A DNA stretch of 57,923 nucleotides. It comes from Bdellovibrionales bacterium Ga0074139. Lineage in GTDB: Bacteria > Bdellovibrionota > Bdellovibrionia > Bdellovibrionales > Bdellovibrionaceae. Below the pieces are notes generated by a model. It saw only the letters and a program-made list of their open reading frames with translations. It did not search any database and had not been told where the DNA came from. The stretch covers positions 1 through 57,923 of the forward strand of contig LNEB01000001.1 in assembly GCA_001464795.1 (NCBI GenBank), in the 5' to 3' direction. Each line of letters begins with the position of its first letter. Position 1 is the first letter of the stretch. Both the position numbers and the translations under genes were made by a program. This document shows, one piece after another, positions 8,188 through 16,469 of the stretch.

Positions 8188-9165
8188 ATGATCAGAACGT
8201 TACTTCTTTTTTTACTCATCAGCTGCCAGGTGTTCGCAAACCTGACCCTGTGGACCCCTGCGGGTTATGACCACACTTTCATTTTGCCTGAAAACGTCAC
8301 TCCCTCAGAGTTTTTGGAAGCCTCAAATAATCACCCCCAGCTATCAGGCTACCTTCAAGATCTTAAAACCAGTGGTCAGGATCAAGTGATTCATTGGAAA
8401 AAATTAGCCTCAGATAAAAAAATAAGCTTACTTATTGCCAATGAAAGAGCGGATCACAATAAAAGTCTTAAGCGAGTGAGAAATTTTTCAAAGCATTTGC
8501 CACAGTCTTTTATTTTACCTCTTGGTGCAGCTCATGGATTATCCCCAGAAGAAAAAGAAAAATTCTATTCTCAAATTGTCGAAAAATTTAAGCTTCTTGT
8601 GCCCATGGGAGGAGATGACGTCACACCTTCCACTTACAATGAAAAAGTCACTTGGGCTGAAGGCTATGATTTATTTCGGGATCGGTTAGAGATTGAACTG
8701 ATTCAGTATTTTTATAAAAATTCGGATGACGGTAAAGTCTTTGGAATTTGCAGAGGCATGCAACTGACTTGTGTGGCCATGGGTGGAAAACTTCACCAAG
8801 ATTTAATTCAAGATTTACAAATCAAAGAGGATCATAATGACGGGGCCTTTCACGAAATTTATTTAACAGGGCCTAAAAATCATCCAGGGACAAAATTTCT
8901 ATCAGGGTTTTCGCAGTGGAAGGGCCTTAGCTGGCATCATCAGGCCTTGGATAAAAGATCTCTTAAAAAAACAGGGCTATCAGTCATAGCCGAAAGTATC
9001 GAGGGCGTAGTGGAAGCTGCAGCCTCTGGTGATAACCGAATTTTACTGTTGCAGTCCCATCCAGAAAAATCCTCAAAAGCTTCTGTGTTTTTCAAAGCGC
9101 TCAATACTTGGGTGGATCAACCCACAGTTCAAGAATGTCGGCAGTCGCTTAAATCGTCACGCTGA
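8188..9165 (+). CDS. Exported class I glutamine-amidotransferase-like hydrolase (peptidase C26, PuuD-like)
   Basis: The mature part has the gamma-glutamyl hydrolase/PuuD layout: 'LLVPMGGDDVTPSTY' (oxyanion strand), nucleophile Cys in 'FGICRGMQL', 'SWHHQAL', and the catalytic His-x-Glu in 'LQSHPEKS'. Enzymes of this group cleave gamma-glutamyl amide bonds. Unlike cytosolic PuuD, this protein starts with a clear signal peptide ('IRTLLLFLLISCQVFA', residues 2-17), so it should act in the periplasm. A TTG precedes the ATG at 8188; the ATG is preferred. It sits 37 bp after murJ on the same strand. A role on the gamma-D-Glu bond of muropeptides is possible but is inference. Confidence 0.75.
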   Translation: MIRTLLLFLLISCQVFANLTLWTPAGYDHTFILPENVTPSEFLEASNNHPQLSGYLQDLKTSGQDQVIHWKKLASDKKISLLIANERADHNKSLKRVRNFSKHLPQSFILPLGAAHGLSPEEKEKFYSQIVEKFKLLVPMGGDDVTPSTYNEKVTWAEGYDLFRDRLEIELIQYFYKNSDDGKVFGICRGMQLTCVAMGGKLHQDLIQDLQIKEDHNDGAFHEIYLTGPKNHPGTKFLSGFSQWKGLSWHHQALDKRSLKKTGLSVIAESIEGVVEAAASGDNRILLLQSHPEKSSKASVFFKALNTWVDQPTVQECRQSLKSSR

Positions 9166-9191
9166 TCAAACTTTAGACAGTGTGAAAGTCT

Positions 9192-9235
9192 TATAATTGA
9201 TCAGTTCGTGCAGCGTGTTGGCCCAATCACTGCTT
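9192..9235 (+). promoter_or_regulatory. Candidate promoters for the 9263-11130 gene pair: perfect -10 box and a sigma-54-like -24/-12 element
   Basis: A consensus TATAAT lies at 9192-9197, with no convincing -35. Just downstream, TTGGCCC...CTGCTT (9218-9235) has the invariant GG (9220-9221) and GC (9232-9233) separated by exactly 10 bp, the spacing of sigma-54 promoters. It would start transcription about 18 bp before the ATG at 9263. The -12 is CTGC instead of TTGC. Neither is more than a sequence match. Confidence 0.33.
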
Positions 9236-9262
9236 AAGAACCATTATACGTAGAGGTGTCGA

Positions 9263-10276
9263 ATGAAAAAAATCCTAGTGCTTATCATCGCAGCGATTAT
9301 GGTGATCACAACTTTAACGGCAAATTTTGCAAGTGCCGCTTTATTTGACCACGAACCAAACCGCGTAGACGCTGGCCTTTGTGCCATTGGCGGTGCCGTG
9401 GTAGGTGGTGTGTTGGCCCATCAATTAATAGGAAAAGACCCTGCAACCGCTTTGTTGGGTATTCTGGGCGGTGTTATTGGCCACGATTATTGCACGAATT
9501 ACGTTAATAACCCACGTTACCAAGCCCTCAAAGATTTGATCCAAGATGGCTTCGGACGAAGACCGGGACCAAGCAGTTTTAAGGCTGTTTCTGATGAATT
9601 CGTAGCTGGCATTTCTATTCTTCGATATGGAGTTAAATCTGAATTTTTAAGTGAAAGAAATTGTGTACAGTTTGAAGCCAGCGTTTACAGACATGATGGG
9701 CGCTTCATGGGTCGTGTACAGCCCCTATGGGCTTGTGAAAGGCAAGCGGGATCCGGTGAGTATGAGATCATGCGAAATTCACACGGCATTTATATAGTTA
9801 ATTTTGATTCTGTTTCTCAAGGTGGATCTTACGGTTCAGGTTCTCAAGGATCTACGGCCGGAACTTACGCTAGACTTTCAAGAAACTGGAGAAAGCTGGA
9901 TTTCTCTCAATTAAATCCGAGGACAGCTATGGTGACTGAAGGCTCAAAAAAACGTGCCATTATATTTATGAACCGCCGTGGTGAATATGGATTTTTCGCT
10001 GGCCGTGCGATTGATTACCCAGGTATTAAATTAGTGACTGACATGGCTTTGATTGGTGCTGAAAACAACCATGCACCTGTTTCCAATGAACAAGATGTAG
10101 CAGTCGAGTGCCATCCACAACTTAACTATTGCCAAGAATTTCCAGTACGAAATTTAAGACTCGGCAATTTAGTTATTGACGGCGTTGCTCGCTACATTTT
10201 TCCCAACGGTGATATGTTTGTGGTGGATGAAAATAATGGCAACGGAACAGTTTACGTACCGAAAGAGTATTTATGA
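9263..10276 (+). CDS. Secreted protein of unknown function with a glycine-zipper-like segment
   Basis: Not recognised as a named family. It has an N-terminal signal peptide (residues 1-25, ending ANFASA). Next comes a glycine-rich hydrophobic stretch 'CAIGGAVVGGVLAHQLIG...LLGILGGVIGHDYC' (about residues 40-75) resembling glycine-zipper membrane segments. The remaining 260 residues are hydrophilic, beta-rich and contain several cysteines, so an envelope location is likely. The start has AGAGG six bases upstream. It overlaps the next gene by 4 bp. That protein has a similar plan (signal peptide, then 'CAIGGGLLGAEVY'), so the two are probably a functional pair in the envelope. Confidence 0.7.
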   Translation: MKKILVLIIAAIMVITTLTANFASAALFDHEPNRVDAGLCAIGGAVVGGVLAHQLIGKDPATALLGILGGVIGHDYCTNYVNNPRYQALKDLIQDGFGRRPGPSSFKAVSDEFVAGISILRYGVKSEFLSERNCVQFEASVYRHDGRFMGRVQPLWACERQAGSGEYEIMRNSHGIYIVNFDSVSQGGSYGSGSQGSTAGTYARLSRNWRKLDFSQLNPRTAMVTEGSKKRAIIFMNRRGEYGFFAGRAIDYPGIKLVTDMALIGAENNHAPVSNEQDVAVECHPQLNYCQEFPVRNLRLGNLVIDGVARYIFPNGDMFVVDENNGNGTVYVPKEYL

Positions 10277-11130
10277 TTATGAATATAACAATTTTTAATT
10301 TATCTGTTGTAATGTTATTAGCTTCGCCCTCTGCACATGCAATTAATATAGGTGAATTGATCGTGAGCCTTGGCACAGGGTTAATCTCAAAAGAGATCTG
10401 TAAAGATCTTGGAGCCAATAACAATTGGCAAGCGGCCTGTGCTATCGGAGGTGGACTTCTGGGTGCTGAAGTCTATAGACAAATCAATGCTCAAGACGCT
10501 TTGGAAATTGAGCGCGCTCAAGAAGAAGCGTTCCGAGGCCGTGTCAACTCGAGACATGAGTGGGATGGAAGTAGACGGGGATCGACATCTGGCTACCGTG
10601 GGGATCTTATCGTTGTCGAAGAGGGTTACCATTATCAGACCCGTGAGACCTGCCGAGTGATTCGTAATGAGGTCTACTATCCAAGAAATTACTCCAATAT
10701 TCCTTCTGAAGTAACGACTTCCACCATTTGTAGAAACTCAAGGGGAGTGACTTATAAGCTCACAGAAACTGATTATTTTAGAAATGGTCATTATTCAGGT
10801 TCCCAGTCTGTGGAAACAGTCCCCCAACAGCGCAGATGTGAGGGTTGGTCACCAAGAGGAATTAATCGTAATGATCAAGTGATTACTTCAAGAGGTCAGT
10901 TTGTTACTGTTATCAATTACATTGAAAATGAAGATGCTGTTGTTGTTCGTGAACATGGCAGACGAGTTTATTACAGTCTAAATGAAATTGCTTTGATCGG
11001 TTGCTTTTATGGAATCAAAACAGGTTCTAGAATCAATCACCGTGGTCAATCTGTTCAAGTTGTTGGGATCTTTAGATCAGGTGACTTAGCAGTAGATGAC
11101 GGATACGAAGTTTTTAGAATTAGAAAATAG
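10273..11130 (+). CDS. Secreted protein of unknown function, partner of the upstream glycine-zipper-like protein
   Basis: A 285-residue protein with a signal peptide (about residues 1-23, ending SAHA). A short glycine-containing segment 'WQAACAIGGGLLGAEVYRQIN' follows at about residues 52-72, parallel to the upstream protein. The rest is polar and strand-rich with paired cysteines. 'NRNDQVITSRGQFVTVINYIENEDAVVVREHGRRVYYSLNEIALIGC' and 'GSRINHRGQSVQVVGIFRSGDLAVDDG' look like two copies of an SH3-like barrel. The ATGA overlap with the preceding gene indicates translational coupling. An ATG two codons later is an alternative start. Function unknown. Confidence 0.68.
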   Translation: MIMNITIFNLSVVMLLASPSAHAINIGELIVSLGTGLISKEICKDLGANNNWQAACAIGGGLLGAEVYRQINAQDALEIERAQEEAFRGRVNSRHEWDGSRRGSTSGYRGDLIVVEEGYHYQTRETCRVIRNEVYYPRNYSNIPSEVTTSTICRNSRGVTYKLTETDYFRNGHYSGSQSVETVPQQRRCEGWSPRGINRNDQVITSRGQFVTVINYIENEDAVVVREHGRRVYYSLNEIALIGCFYGIKTGSRINHRGQSVQVVGIFRSGDLAVDDGYEVFRIRK

Positions 11131-11152
11131 CAAAGAAGATTATTTCTTTGCT
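11129..11152. terminator. Candidate bidirectional terminator between convergent genes
   Basis: Perfect 9-bp inverted repeat AGCAAAGAA (11129-11137) / TTCTTTGCT (11144-11152) with a 6-nt loop. It covers the 3' ends of the converging genes ending at 11130 (+) and 11140 (-). On the minus strand the stem is followed by ATTTTCTAATT, a modest U-rich tail that would end the long Glt-like operon. The stem is AT-rich, so strength is uncertain. Confidence 0.4.
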
Positions 11153-11781
11153 TCTGCTAAATCATTAAACTGCTTAAAGATCTTTTCCTGTTTGACTATT
11201 TCCTTTGACCATCTGGATACTTCACCGTCGTAGCCCACTTTTTTATTTTTCCATTCTTTTTCTTGGGCGTTAACGGTTTTAAGGCGTTCTGCTACTTGCT
11301 TTTCTTGTTCTTTCAAAGCAGCTGCACGTTGTTCCCACACTTTTCTTTCTTCTGTGGCCTGGGTCAGCTGCACTTTATAGCTTTCGAGATTTGTGTTTCT
11401 TTTTAGTTTATTTTCTTCTAATTTTGCTATCATGGCTTGAAGATCTTTAATCTTTTTATCATCAGCTAAAATTTGCGTCTCTTCTGTTTTGATAAGCTTT
11501 TGAACTTCAGCTTCACTTTTTTGAATTTTTGTTAAGCTCGAAGAGTTATCTTTTAATTGTGCAGCCACTTGTTTTTTTTGCTCTTCGACCTGTGACTTTG
11601 CTTTATTTACTTCTACAATATTAGCAGAAACAATTTTAAGATTATTTTTATACTCTTCCAAATTGGCTTTGGCATTGTCCAGATTGGCTTTTAATTTATC
11701 AAGTCCTGACTTAGCTGTGCTTTGAGAAAATGCAAAACTTGAAATCAAGATAAGGCTGGCTGTTAAAAGTGTTTTTTTCAT
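11140..11781 (-). CDS. Periplasmic coiled-coil protein, last gene of the Glt-like operon
   Basis: After a signal peptide (KKTLLTASLILISSFAFSQ, residues 2-20) nearly the whole protein is heptad-patterned: K-, E-, Q- and A-rich helices with 'LKANLDNAKANLEEYKNNL' and 'EVQKLIKTEETQ' type repeats and no cysteines. It should form a long periplasmic coiled coil. The ORF runs 16 codons further upstream, but the ATG at 11781 has AAAGGA about 9 bp ahead and begins the signal peptide. It lies 23 bp downstream of the TPR gene, whose own C-terminal part is also coiled coil. A scaffolding role across the periplasm is inferred from its shape and operon position. Confidence 0.75.
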   Translation of the reverse strand: MKKTLLTASLILISSFAFSQSTAKSGLDKLKANLDNAKANLEEYKNNLKIVSANIVEVNKAKSQVEEQKKQVAAQLKDNSSSLTKIQKSEAEVQKLIKTEETQILADDKKIKDLQAMIAKLEENKLKRNTNLESYKVQLTQATEERKVWEQRAAALKEQEKQVAERLKTVNAQEKEWKNKKVGYDGEVSRWSKEIVKQEKIFKQFNDLAEAKK

Positions 11782-11804
11782 GGCAAATTCCTTTATTAAA
11801 AGCA

Positions 11805-13850
11805 TTAATTTTTTTCTTCCGGAGGACAAGCACTTTTTAATGAAGAACGAAAGTGTCCAATTTCATCTTCCCATATTTCACCTTTGAAGCTCCACTTCAT
11901 GGCTTTGGCTTTTTCAACCTGTAGTTTTTCACCTTTTTCTTGGGTGACTTCGCCGCTAGCCGTTTGAAAGCGGATGTGCTCGCCTGCGCCAGAATAAATT
12001 TCGTACTGCAGAACCTCATTTTGGTCTAAGAGTTCTTTTAAGTCAGTGGTCATTTTAGTGAAGCGCTTTTTTAAGGTTTCTGAAGCTGCTTTTCTGAGTA
12101 CTAATTTTTCTTTATCAAGCCTAACAAACGCACCATCACGAATGGTTTTTACTTGATTACGTGCACGGTTGGTATTGGCAGACTCGTATTTAAGAGCAGA
12201 TAATTGAACCACAAGTTTTTCTTCTTCTTGCTTTAAAAGATCTTTATTAGCTTTAGGATCATTTTGTTTTTTTCGTGTTTCAGATATTTTTTTATCTGTT
12301 TCATCAATCAACTTCAGTAGATCTTTTTCACGCTGAATCAGGTTCAGTGTGACCTGGTTAAAGCTTGAGATCTCGTCTTCGTAGCTGTTCATGTTCCTTT
12401 GAATATTGACATACGAAGGATGCTTGGCCCATTCCACAATCACAGATCTTGGAACTCCGTCCACATCTTTCAAATTGGGATTTTGTAACCAGGCCCTAAC
12501 TGTATCATAGAACTCAGAAGCTTCTTTTCTGGCTTTTAAATAATTGTCCATTCGACCGTAGATAGGAGCGTATTTGCGACCTAAATTTTGTAATGAGCTA
12601 GCAGCATCTCCGAACTGGCATAAATTTAAATAAGCCACTGTGCGAACCACATAGGATTCAGCATTGTAGGCATTTTTAAAAAAGTCTGTGTGAAGAGGAA
12701 ACATATTTCCAGCGGCCCCTTCAAAGTCTTTGTTTAATATTTGTGTCCAAGCTTGCTCGACCATGGCTTGCATCCAGAAAGCATGGGACTTGTCCACTTC
12801 CAAGTAGGCGTTGAATGCCTCTTTAAATTTATTTTTTTGAAAATAAATTCTTGCTAATGTAATACCTGCCACCGAGCGAACAGGGCTTGATTTGTCAATA
12901 ACTGTTAGAATTTGCTCGAATATTTTTTCAGCTCGGTCCACTTGGCCTTGTCGGTATTGAAACAAGGCTTGAATCAATAATGAATCGGCATAGTATTTTG
13001 ATTTCTGGTCAATTAAAGCAATGGCATCTTCCACTTGTCCAAGATTACCTTGTTCAAGGTAGTATTTAGCGCGAAAGAAATTGTAGGCATCGTTTTTAGA
13101 GACATCCACTTCATTTTGCAAAACCAGCGGTTCTATATCTTTGATGTCAGCATAGTCTAAGATTTCTATATTTTTTGATAGCTCACTGGAAGCTTGTTTT
13201 TTAAGCCCAGCATCACTGGCGTTTTTAGAAACGTCCAGCATTGCATTGCGAAACTCTTTTGGAAGTTTTAAATTTCTTGCGGCATCGCCGTAAAAGTATT
13301 GAGCTTCTTGTTTAAGATCTTTATCTTTTAAAAGCTCTGAAAAAATCGCAAAGGACATTTCATAATTTTTGTGAAATTCAAGAAATATTTGCGCTTCAAT
13401 CATTTTGAATTCATTGGAAGAAAAGACTCGGATATCTTTCAACTGAGGGTCTGGATTTTTAAATTCAGGCTCTGCCACAACCTGCAGAACTTTAATATCA
13501 GGAACTTTGGCAATTTGTGCAGCTGAGAAAATAATCTGGGCTGGTTTAAAAATTTCAGCTTGTGTTGGTTTGGGGAGAATGACATCTGCAAGACTAGGAG
13601 CTTTCACAACACCTGAAAATTTTTGAGTAGGCAAGGGGAGCTGAGCCAAGTTCACGGTTTGAAAACTAACGGATCTTTCAGAACCCACTTTGAGTTTTGG
13701 AATGGGTTTATCAGGTACAAAGTCAAAGGTGGGAACACCTGAAGATTTCATCTTCAGGCCACTTGATTTTTGAGCCGCACTAGTGATTGTTAAATCACTA
13801 GCGAAGATCATACTTGGTGTTAGAATCAATAGCAGTGTCAGTTTTGTCAT
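11805..13850 (-). CDS. Periplasmic TPR and coiled-coil protein (Glt-like)
   Basis: Signal peptide at residues 1-17 ('TKLTLLLILTPSMIFA'), then a proline-rich linker to about residue 130. TPR-type helix pairs follow (for example 'DSLLIQALFQYRQGQVDRAEKIFEQIL' and 'ARIYFQKNKFKEAFNAYLEVDKSHAFW'), and a coiled coil occupies roughly residues 480-600. The C-terminus 'GEIWEDEIGHFRSSLKSACPP' is distinctive. About 681 residues. Start chosen at 13850, with AGGA 7 bp upstream; the stop of the beta-barrel gene is 8 bp away. In Myxococcus, Glt gliding complexes contain periplasmic and outer-membrane TPR proteins next to beta-barrels. This gene occupies that position, but I cannot match it to one Glt letter. 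Confidence 0.75.
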   Translation of the reverse strand: MTKLTLLLILTPSMIFASDLTITSAAQKSSGLKMKSSGVPTFDFVPDKPIPKLKVGSERSVSFQTVNLAQLPLPTQKFSGVVKAPSLADVILPKPTQAEIFKPAQIIFSAAQIAKVPDIKVLQVVAEPEFKNPDPQLKDIRVFSSNEFKMIEAQIFLEFHKNYEMSFAIFSELLKDKDLKQEAQYFYGDAARNLKLPKEFRNAMLDVSKNASDAGLKKQASSELSKNIEILDYADIKDIEPLVLQNEVDVSKNDAYNFFRAKYYLEQGNLGQVEDAIALIDQKSKYYADSLLIQALFQYRQGQVDRAEKIFEQILTVIDKSSPVRSVAGITLARIYFQKNKFKEAFNAYLEVDKSHAFWMQAMVEQAWTQILNKDFEGAAGNMFPLHTDFFKNAYNAESYVVRTVAYLNLCQFGDAASSLQNLGRKYAPIYGRMDNYLKARKEASEFYDTVRAWLQNPNLKDVDGVPRSVIVEWAKHPSYVNIQRNMNSYEDEISSFNQVTLNLIQREKDLLKLIDETDKKISETRKKQNDPKANKDLLKQEEEKLVVQLSALKYESANTNRARNQVKTIRDGAFVRLDKEKLVLRKAASETLKKRFTKMTTDLKELLDQNEVLQYEIYSGAGEHIRFQTASGEVTQEKGEKLQVEKAKAMKWSFKGEIWEDEIGHFRSSLKSACPPEEKN

Positions 13851-13858
13851 TTTATATC

Positions 13859-14614
13859 CTACTTGAACCAATCAAAGACTGTAAAACCAATGAATAAAGC
13901 TGTATCGTTGATCATTTTAGTTCCTGCTTTTGTTCCGGTCTGAGAGGTATAGGAAATTTGATCTTGGCTTGAAAAGCTGTTGGTGAAATCCACTCGAATG
14001 GCCATGTTTTCACGGAAATAAAACTGCTGCATGATTCCGATGGTGTAGCCTAAGCTTGAGCCTTTTTCGGAAGTTTCAGTGTAATTAGGTTGAGGTGTTG
14101 TCGAGTAAGGATTTTCGTAGCTAACTTGTTGTAGTCCTAATGTAAATCCCATATCAAAGTGTATAATCTTTTTATCAAACAAAGACATTTTGGCGTATAT
14201 AGGTGTCCAGATAACATTGAAACCCAATTTGCTTTTAAGCTCGTTAGCCTTGGGGCCTCCTCCACGGTCAAGAATATCTTTAAACGCGCGACTCTTATCA
14301 AAGCTTGTCATTAAATAATTAGCCTCAACACCCCAAGACTCATTAAAAAAATATCCGCCACTGGCTCCTAAATATGTACCCGAGTAGTAAGGATCATTAA
14401 TAGAAACTCCATAATGTAGGGTTCCAAAAAATCTTTGTTTTTTTGCAAATGATCGATTTTGAACAACACTAAAATCATCGTCTTTAGCTGTCCAGTATTT
14501 TTGCTCAAGAGCTTGTACATCAAGCTTGTCACTTCCAGCTTTGGGTGCTGTGGTTTGAGCAAAACTGATTTGTGTTGTTAATAGCAAGGCTACTAATGCA
14601 ATGGGTGTTTTCAT
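13859..14614 (-). CDS. Outer-membrane beta-barrel protein (GltA/GltB-like)
   Basis: Signal peptide (residues 2-20, 'KTPIALVALLLTTQISFAQ'), a short acidic linker, then alternating amphipathic strands separated by short turns. Examples are 'FGTLHYGVSINDPYYSGTYLGASGGYFFNESWGVEANYLM' and 'MAIRVDFTNSF'. It ends in 'FIGFTVFDWFK', an aromatic terminal strand as in outer-membrane barrels. The pattern resembles the myxobacterial 'OMP beta-barrel' domain family that includes GltA/GltB. About 251 residues. Start at 14614 is supported by GAGGA just upstream; the longer ORF reading is rejected. It lies between the FHA/TonB-like gene and the TPR gene, as expected for a trans-envelope complex. Confidence 0.78.
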   Translation of the reverse strand: MKTPIALVALLLTTQISFAQTTAPKAGSDKLDVQALEQKYWTAKDDDFSVVQNRSFAKKQRFFGTLHYGVSINDPYYSGTYLGASGGYFFNESWGVEANYLMTSFDKSRAFKDILDRGGGPKANELKSKLGFNVIWTPIYAKMSLFDKKIIHFDMGFTLGLQQVSYENPYSTTPQPNYTETSEKGSSLGYTIGIMQQFYFRENMAIRVDFTNSFSSQDQISYTSQTGTKAGTKMINDTALFIGFTVFDWFK

Positions 14615-14639
14615 ATTGTCCTCGTCCTTTTCTGCAGTA

Positions 14640-16064
14640 TTAATTCGTGCTCTTAAACAGGAAAGGGTAGGTGACAATCACCTTCGTTCCACCGTTCGGA
14701 GCAGGAAATGTCCATTTGGCTACACGGTTCAATATACATCCCTCGACCGTTGCGTCCTTCATGGTTGTTTCTGTAATATTTTGTGTTTCAACGGAACCGG
14801 ATCCGCTGATGGTAAACTTAACGGAAACTTTTCCGCCTAAATCTTTTTTAGCTGTCAGCTGTCTTTCGTAACAGGCTAAGATGTGACCGATTTGTCTTTT
14901 GATGTGCTCTGCGATGATGTCTCGGTCCAAACCACCACTGACTTCTGCTTCGTCTTCGATTAGACCCACGCCGCCGTCACCGGTTTTTCCTGCTTGCAGT
15001 CCACCCATACCAGAAAGAGATTTTCCACCGGCTTTACCAGCAGTGCTGACCGCTAAACCTAGACCATTGCCTTCAGAGCTCCAGTCCTTACCTTCTTTAT
15101 TACTTGAACCAAGGGCTGCGAGTGCACGACCTGTAGGGCCACTGCCAGCTTTAAGTCCGTTTTGTACGATGACGTTTTTGCTAGCGGCTTCACCAGCTGA
15201 AACTTTTCCAACTAAAGAAGAAATTCGGCCCACATTTAAATTTTTAAGTAAGCCAGAAACTTTTCCAGCACCACCAGCTTGCTTTTGTACGTCTTTTTTC
15301 TCGATTTCAACAGCCTGAGCTTTAGCTACTTTTCGTTTTTTTAAACTTTCCATATCAACAACGATTCTTTGAGCTTCTTTGGGCTGCCAAGTGGTCATCT
15401 CTTGTTTATGTTTAGGCAGAACCATTGCCATGAGTATAAGAAATAATGAAACACTTAATGCAATGACAATTGGTTTTTTAGTATCTTCATCAACCATGTT
15501 TTTGGTAGAAAAATGATTAAGTGCTGAGATATCATCGGTTTTAATTGTACGTTGTTGAACTGTGTAGTTTTCAAATTTTTCATAAATCCATGTTGCTGAA
15601 TTTTTGCTAGGAATTTGAATAACAGGGTGAACCTCAGAGAGTTTAAAATTTTTGCCTAATTCAACAATTTCGCTACGAATAAAGCGGGTGTTGTAGGTTA
15701 ACATGAACAACTGAGCTTCATGTTTGCCATTTTGTGAGGAGCTGAAATTTTTAAAAGATTCTAAATGATTATAATCTTTTTCTACCACTTCGAAGCTTAA
15801 AGTGCTTTTTTCAAAGTCCAGTTTTGATTTTTCATTTAGTTTTGTAGTTTTATGTTGATTGATATTAGATGGATTCAAATCCACATAGGACCAAAAATTG
15901 TCTGTTAACTGAAATACACCTTCGAAAGGAGTTAACGAATCATCAATCGAATTTAAATGACTGATTCTAGCCGTTCCAAAAGTACATGGGCTTTGACTAG
16001 GTTTGACTTTCCAAACCTTCACGACGCCATCGTTTCTTTTTTGTTTTACTATCAAAGTTTTCAT
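14640..16064 (-). CDS. FHA-like / single-TM / TonB-like (AgmX/PglI C-terminal) energy-transducing protein, GltG-like
   Basis: Three parts can be read. Residues 1-100 look like a divergent FHA domain: 'CTFGTARISHLNSIDDSLTPFEGVFQLTDNFWSYVDLNPSNIN', with the usual Arg/Ser core largely lost. One transmembrane helix follows at about 197-217 ('IVIALSVSLFLILMAMVLP'). A long Gly/Ala/Ser/Lys-rich periplasmic stretch (about 270-365) leads to a C-terminal TonB-like domain (about 375-474) with 'HILACYERQL', 'GKVSVKFTISGSG' and 'VAKWTFPAPNG', the AgmX/PglI signature. In Myxococcus, GltG and GltJ of this build couple the AglRQS motor to the outer membrane. A GAGGGG site precedes the ATG. Cytoplasmic partner unknown. 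Confidence 0.82.
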   Translation of the reverse strand: MKTLIVKQKRNDGVVKVWKVKPSQSPCTFGTARISHLNSIDDSLTPFEGVFQLTDNFWSYVDLNPSNINQHKTTKLNEKSKLDFEKSTLSFEVVEKDYNHLESFKNFSSSQNGKHEAQLFMLTYNTRFIRSEIVELGKNFKLSEVHPVIQIPSKNSATWIYEKFENYTVQQRTIKTDDISALNHFSTKNMVDEDTKKPIVIALSVSLFLILMAMVLPKHKQEMTTWQPKEAQRIVVDMESLKKRKVAKAQAVEIEKKDVQKQAGGAGKVSGLLKNLNVGRISSLVGKVSAGEAASKNVIVQNGLKAGSGPTGRALAALGSSNKEGKDWSSEGNGLGLAVSTAGKAGGKSLSGMGGLQAGKTGDGGVGLIEDEAEVSGGLDRDIIAEHIKRQIGHILACYERQLTAKKDLGGKVSVKFTISGSGSVETQNITETTMKDATVEGCILNRVAKWTFPAPNGGTKVIVTYPFLFKSTN

Positions 16065-16078
16065 ACGCCCCTCAAAAA

Positions 16079-16330
16079 TTATTTCACGTAAAAGCTGGCA
16101 TCACGGATTCGCTCGTCCATATCTTTTTTAACATCATAAAGAGGTAAAAATTTAAGACCTCTTTTTTGCACAAGATAGGCACCGTCTGGATTTCGAATGG
16201 TTCCCTTCACACTCATTTCAGCGAAGTTGACCTCTTGAACTTTTCGAATAGATCTTTTCTTAGATTGTGCAAATCCGAAAGAACTCGATAGTAAAAGGGC
16301 AAAAGCAATTAAAACAAATTTAGAAGTCAT
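16079..16330 (-). CDS. Small secreted protein of the Glt-like operon
   Basis: An 83-residue protein with a clear signal peptide (residues 1-21, 'TSKFVLIAFALLLSSSFGFAQ') and a short basic mature part. That part contains 'VNFAEMSVKGTIRNPDGAYLVQKRGLKFLPLYDVKKDMDERI'. No family recognised. The mature region looks like a small folded strand-turn motif and could be a periplasmic accessory of its neighbours. AGAGG lies 7 bp before the ATG. Its 139-bp upstream gap is one of the longest in the operon and holds the 15-bp repeat at 16403-16417, so it may start a second transcript (this gene, the FHA/TonB-like gene, the barrel and the TPR gene). Confidence 0.72.
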   Translation of the reverse strand: MTSKFVLIAFALLLSSSFGFAQSKKRSIRKVQEVNFAEMSVKGTIRNPDGAYLVQKRGLKFLPLYDVKKDMDERIRDASFYVK

Positions 16331-16402
16331 TTTCTTTACCTCTAGATTAGCTTACGGCAGAATTAAGCACAGACTCGAGGGAAAAACAGCCTGTGGATCA
16401 CA

Positions 16403-16417
16403 ATGAGGCAGGCTAAG
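16403..16417 (-). repeat. 15-bp repeat, copy A, upstream of the small secreted-protein gene
   Basis: Minus-strand CTTAGCCTGCCTCAT, identical to the copy at 23783-23797 ahead of the first gene of the operon. It lies 72 bp before the start codon at 16330. Directly upstream on the minus strand is CATAAT, which could be a -10 box, placing this copy at the transcription start. Confidence 0.6.
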
Positions 16418-16469
16418 ATTATGATATTTTTGAATTTTATTGAAAGTGTTAAACTTTTGATCGATTTTT

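Noticed and set aside
11805-13850. Assigning this TPR protein to a specific Glt letter (GltC or GltE)
   Set aside because: TPR repeats diverge too quickly to decide by eye, and there is no lipobox to support GltE.
14899-15318. 139-residue open frame antisense to the FHA/TonB-like gene, rich in Pro, Ser and Ala
   Set aside because: It mirrors the Gly/Ala/Ser-rich linker on the other strand. Its composition is explained by the antisense of that linker and it has no start context.
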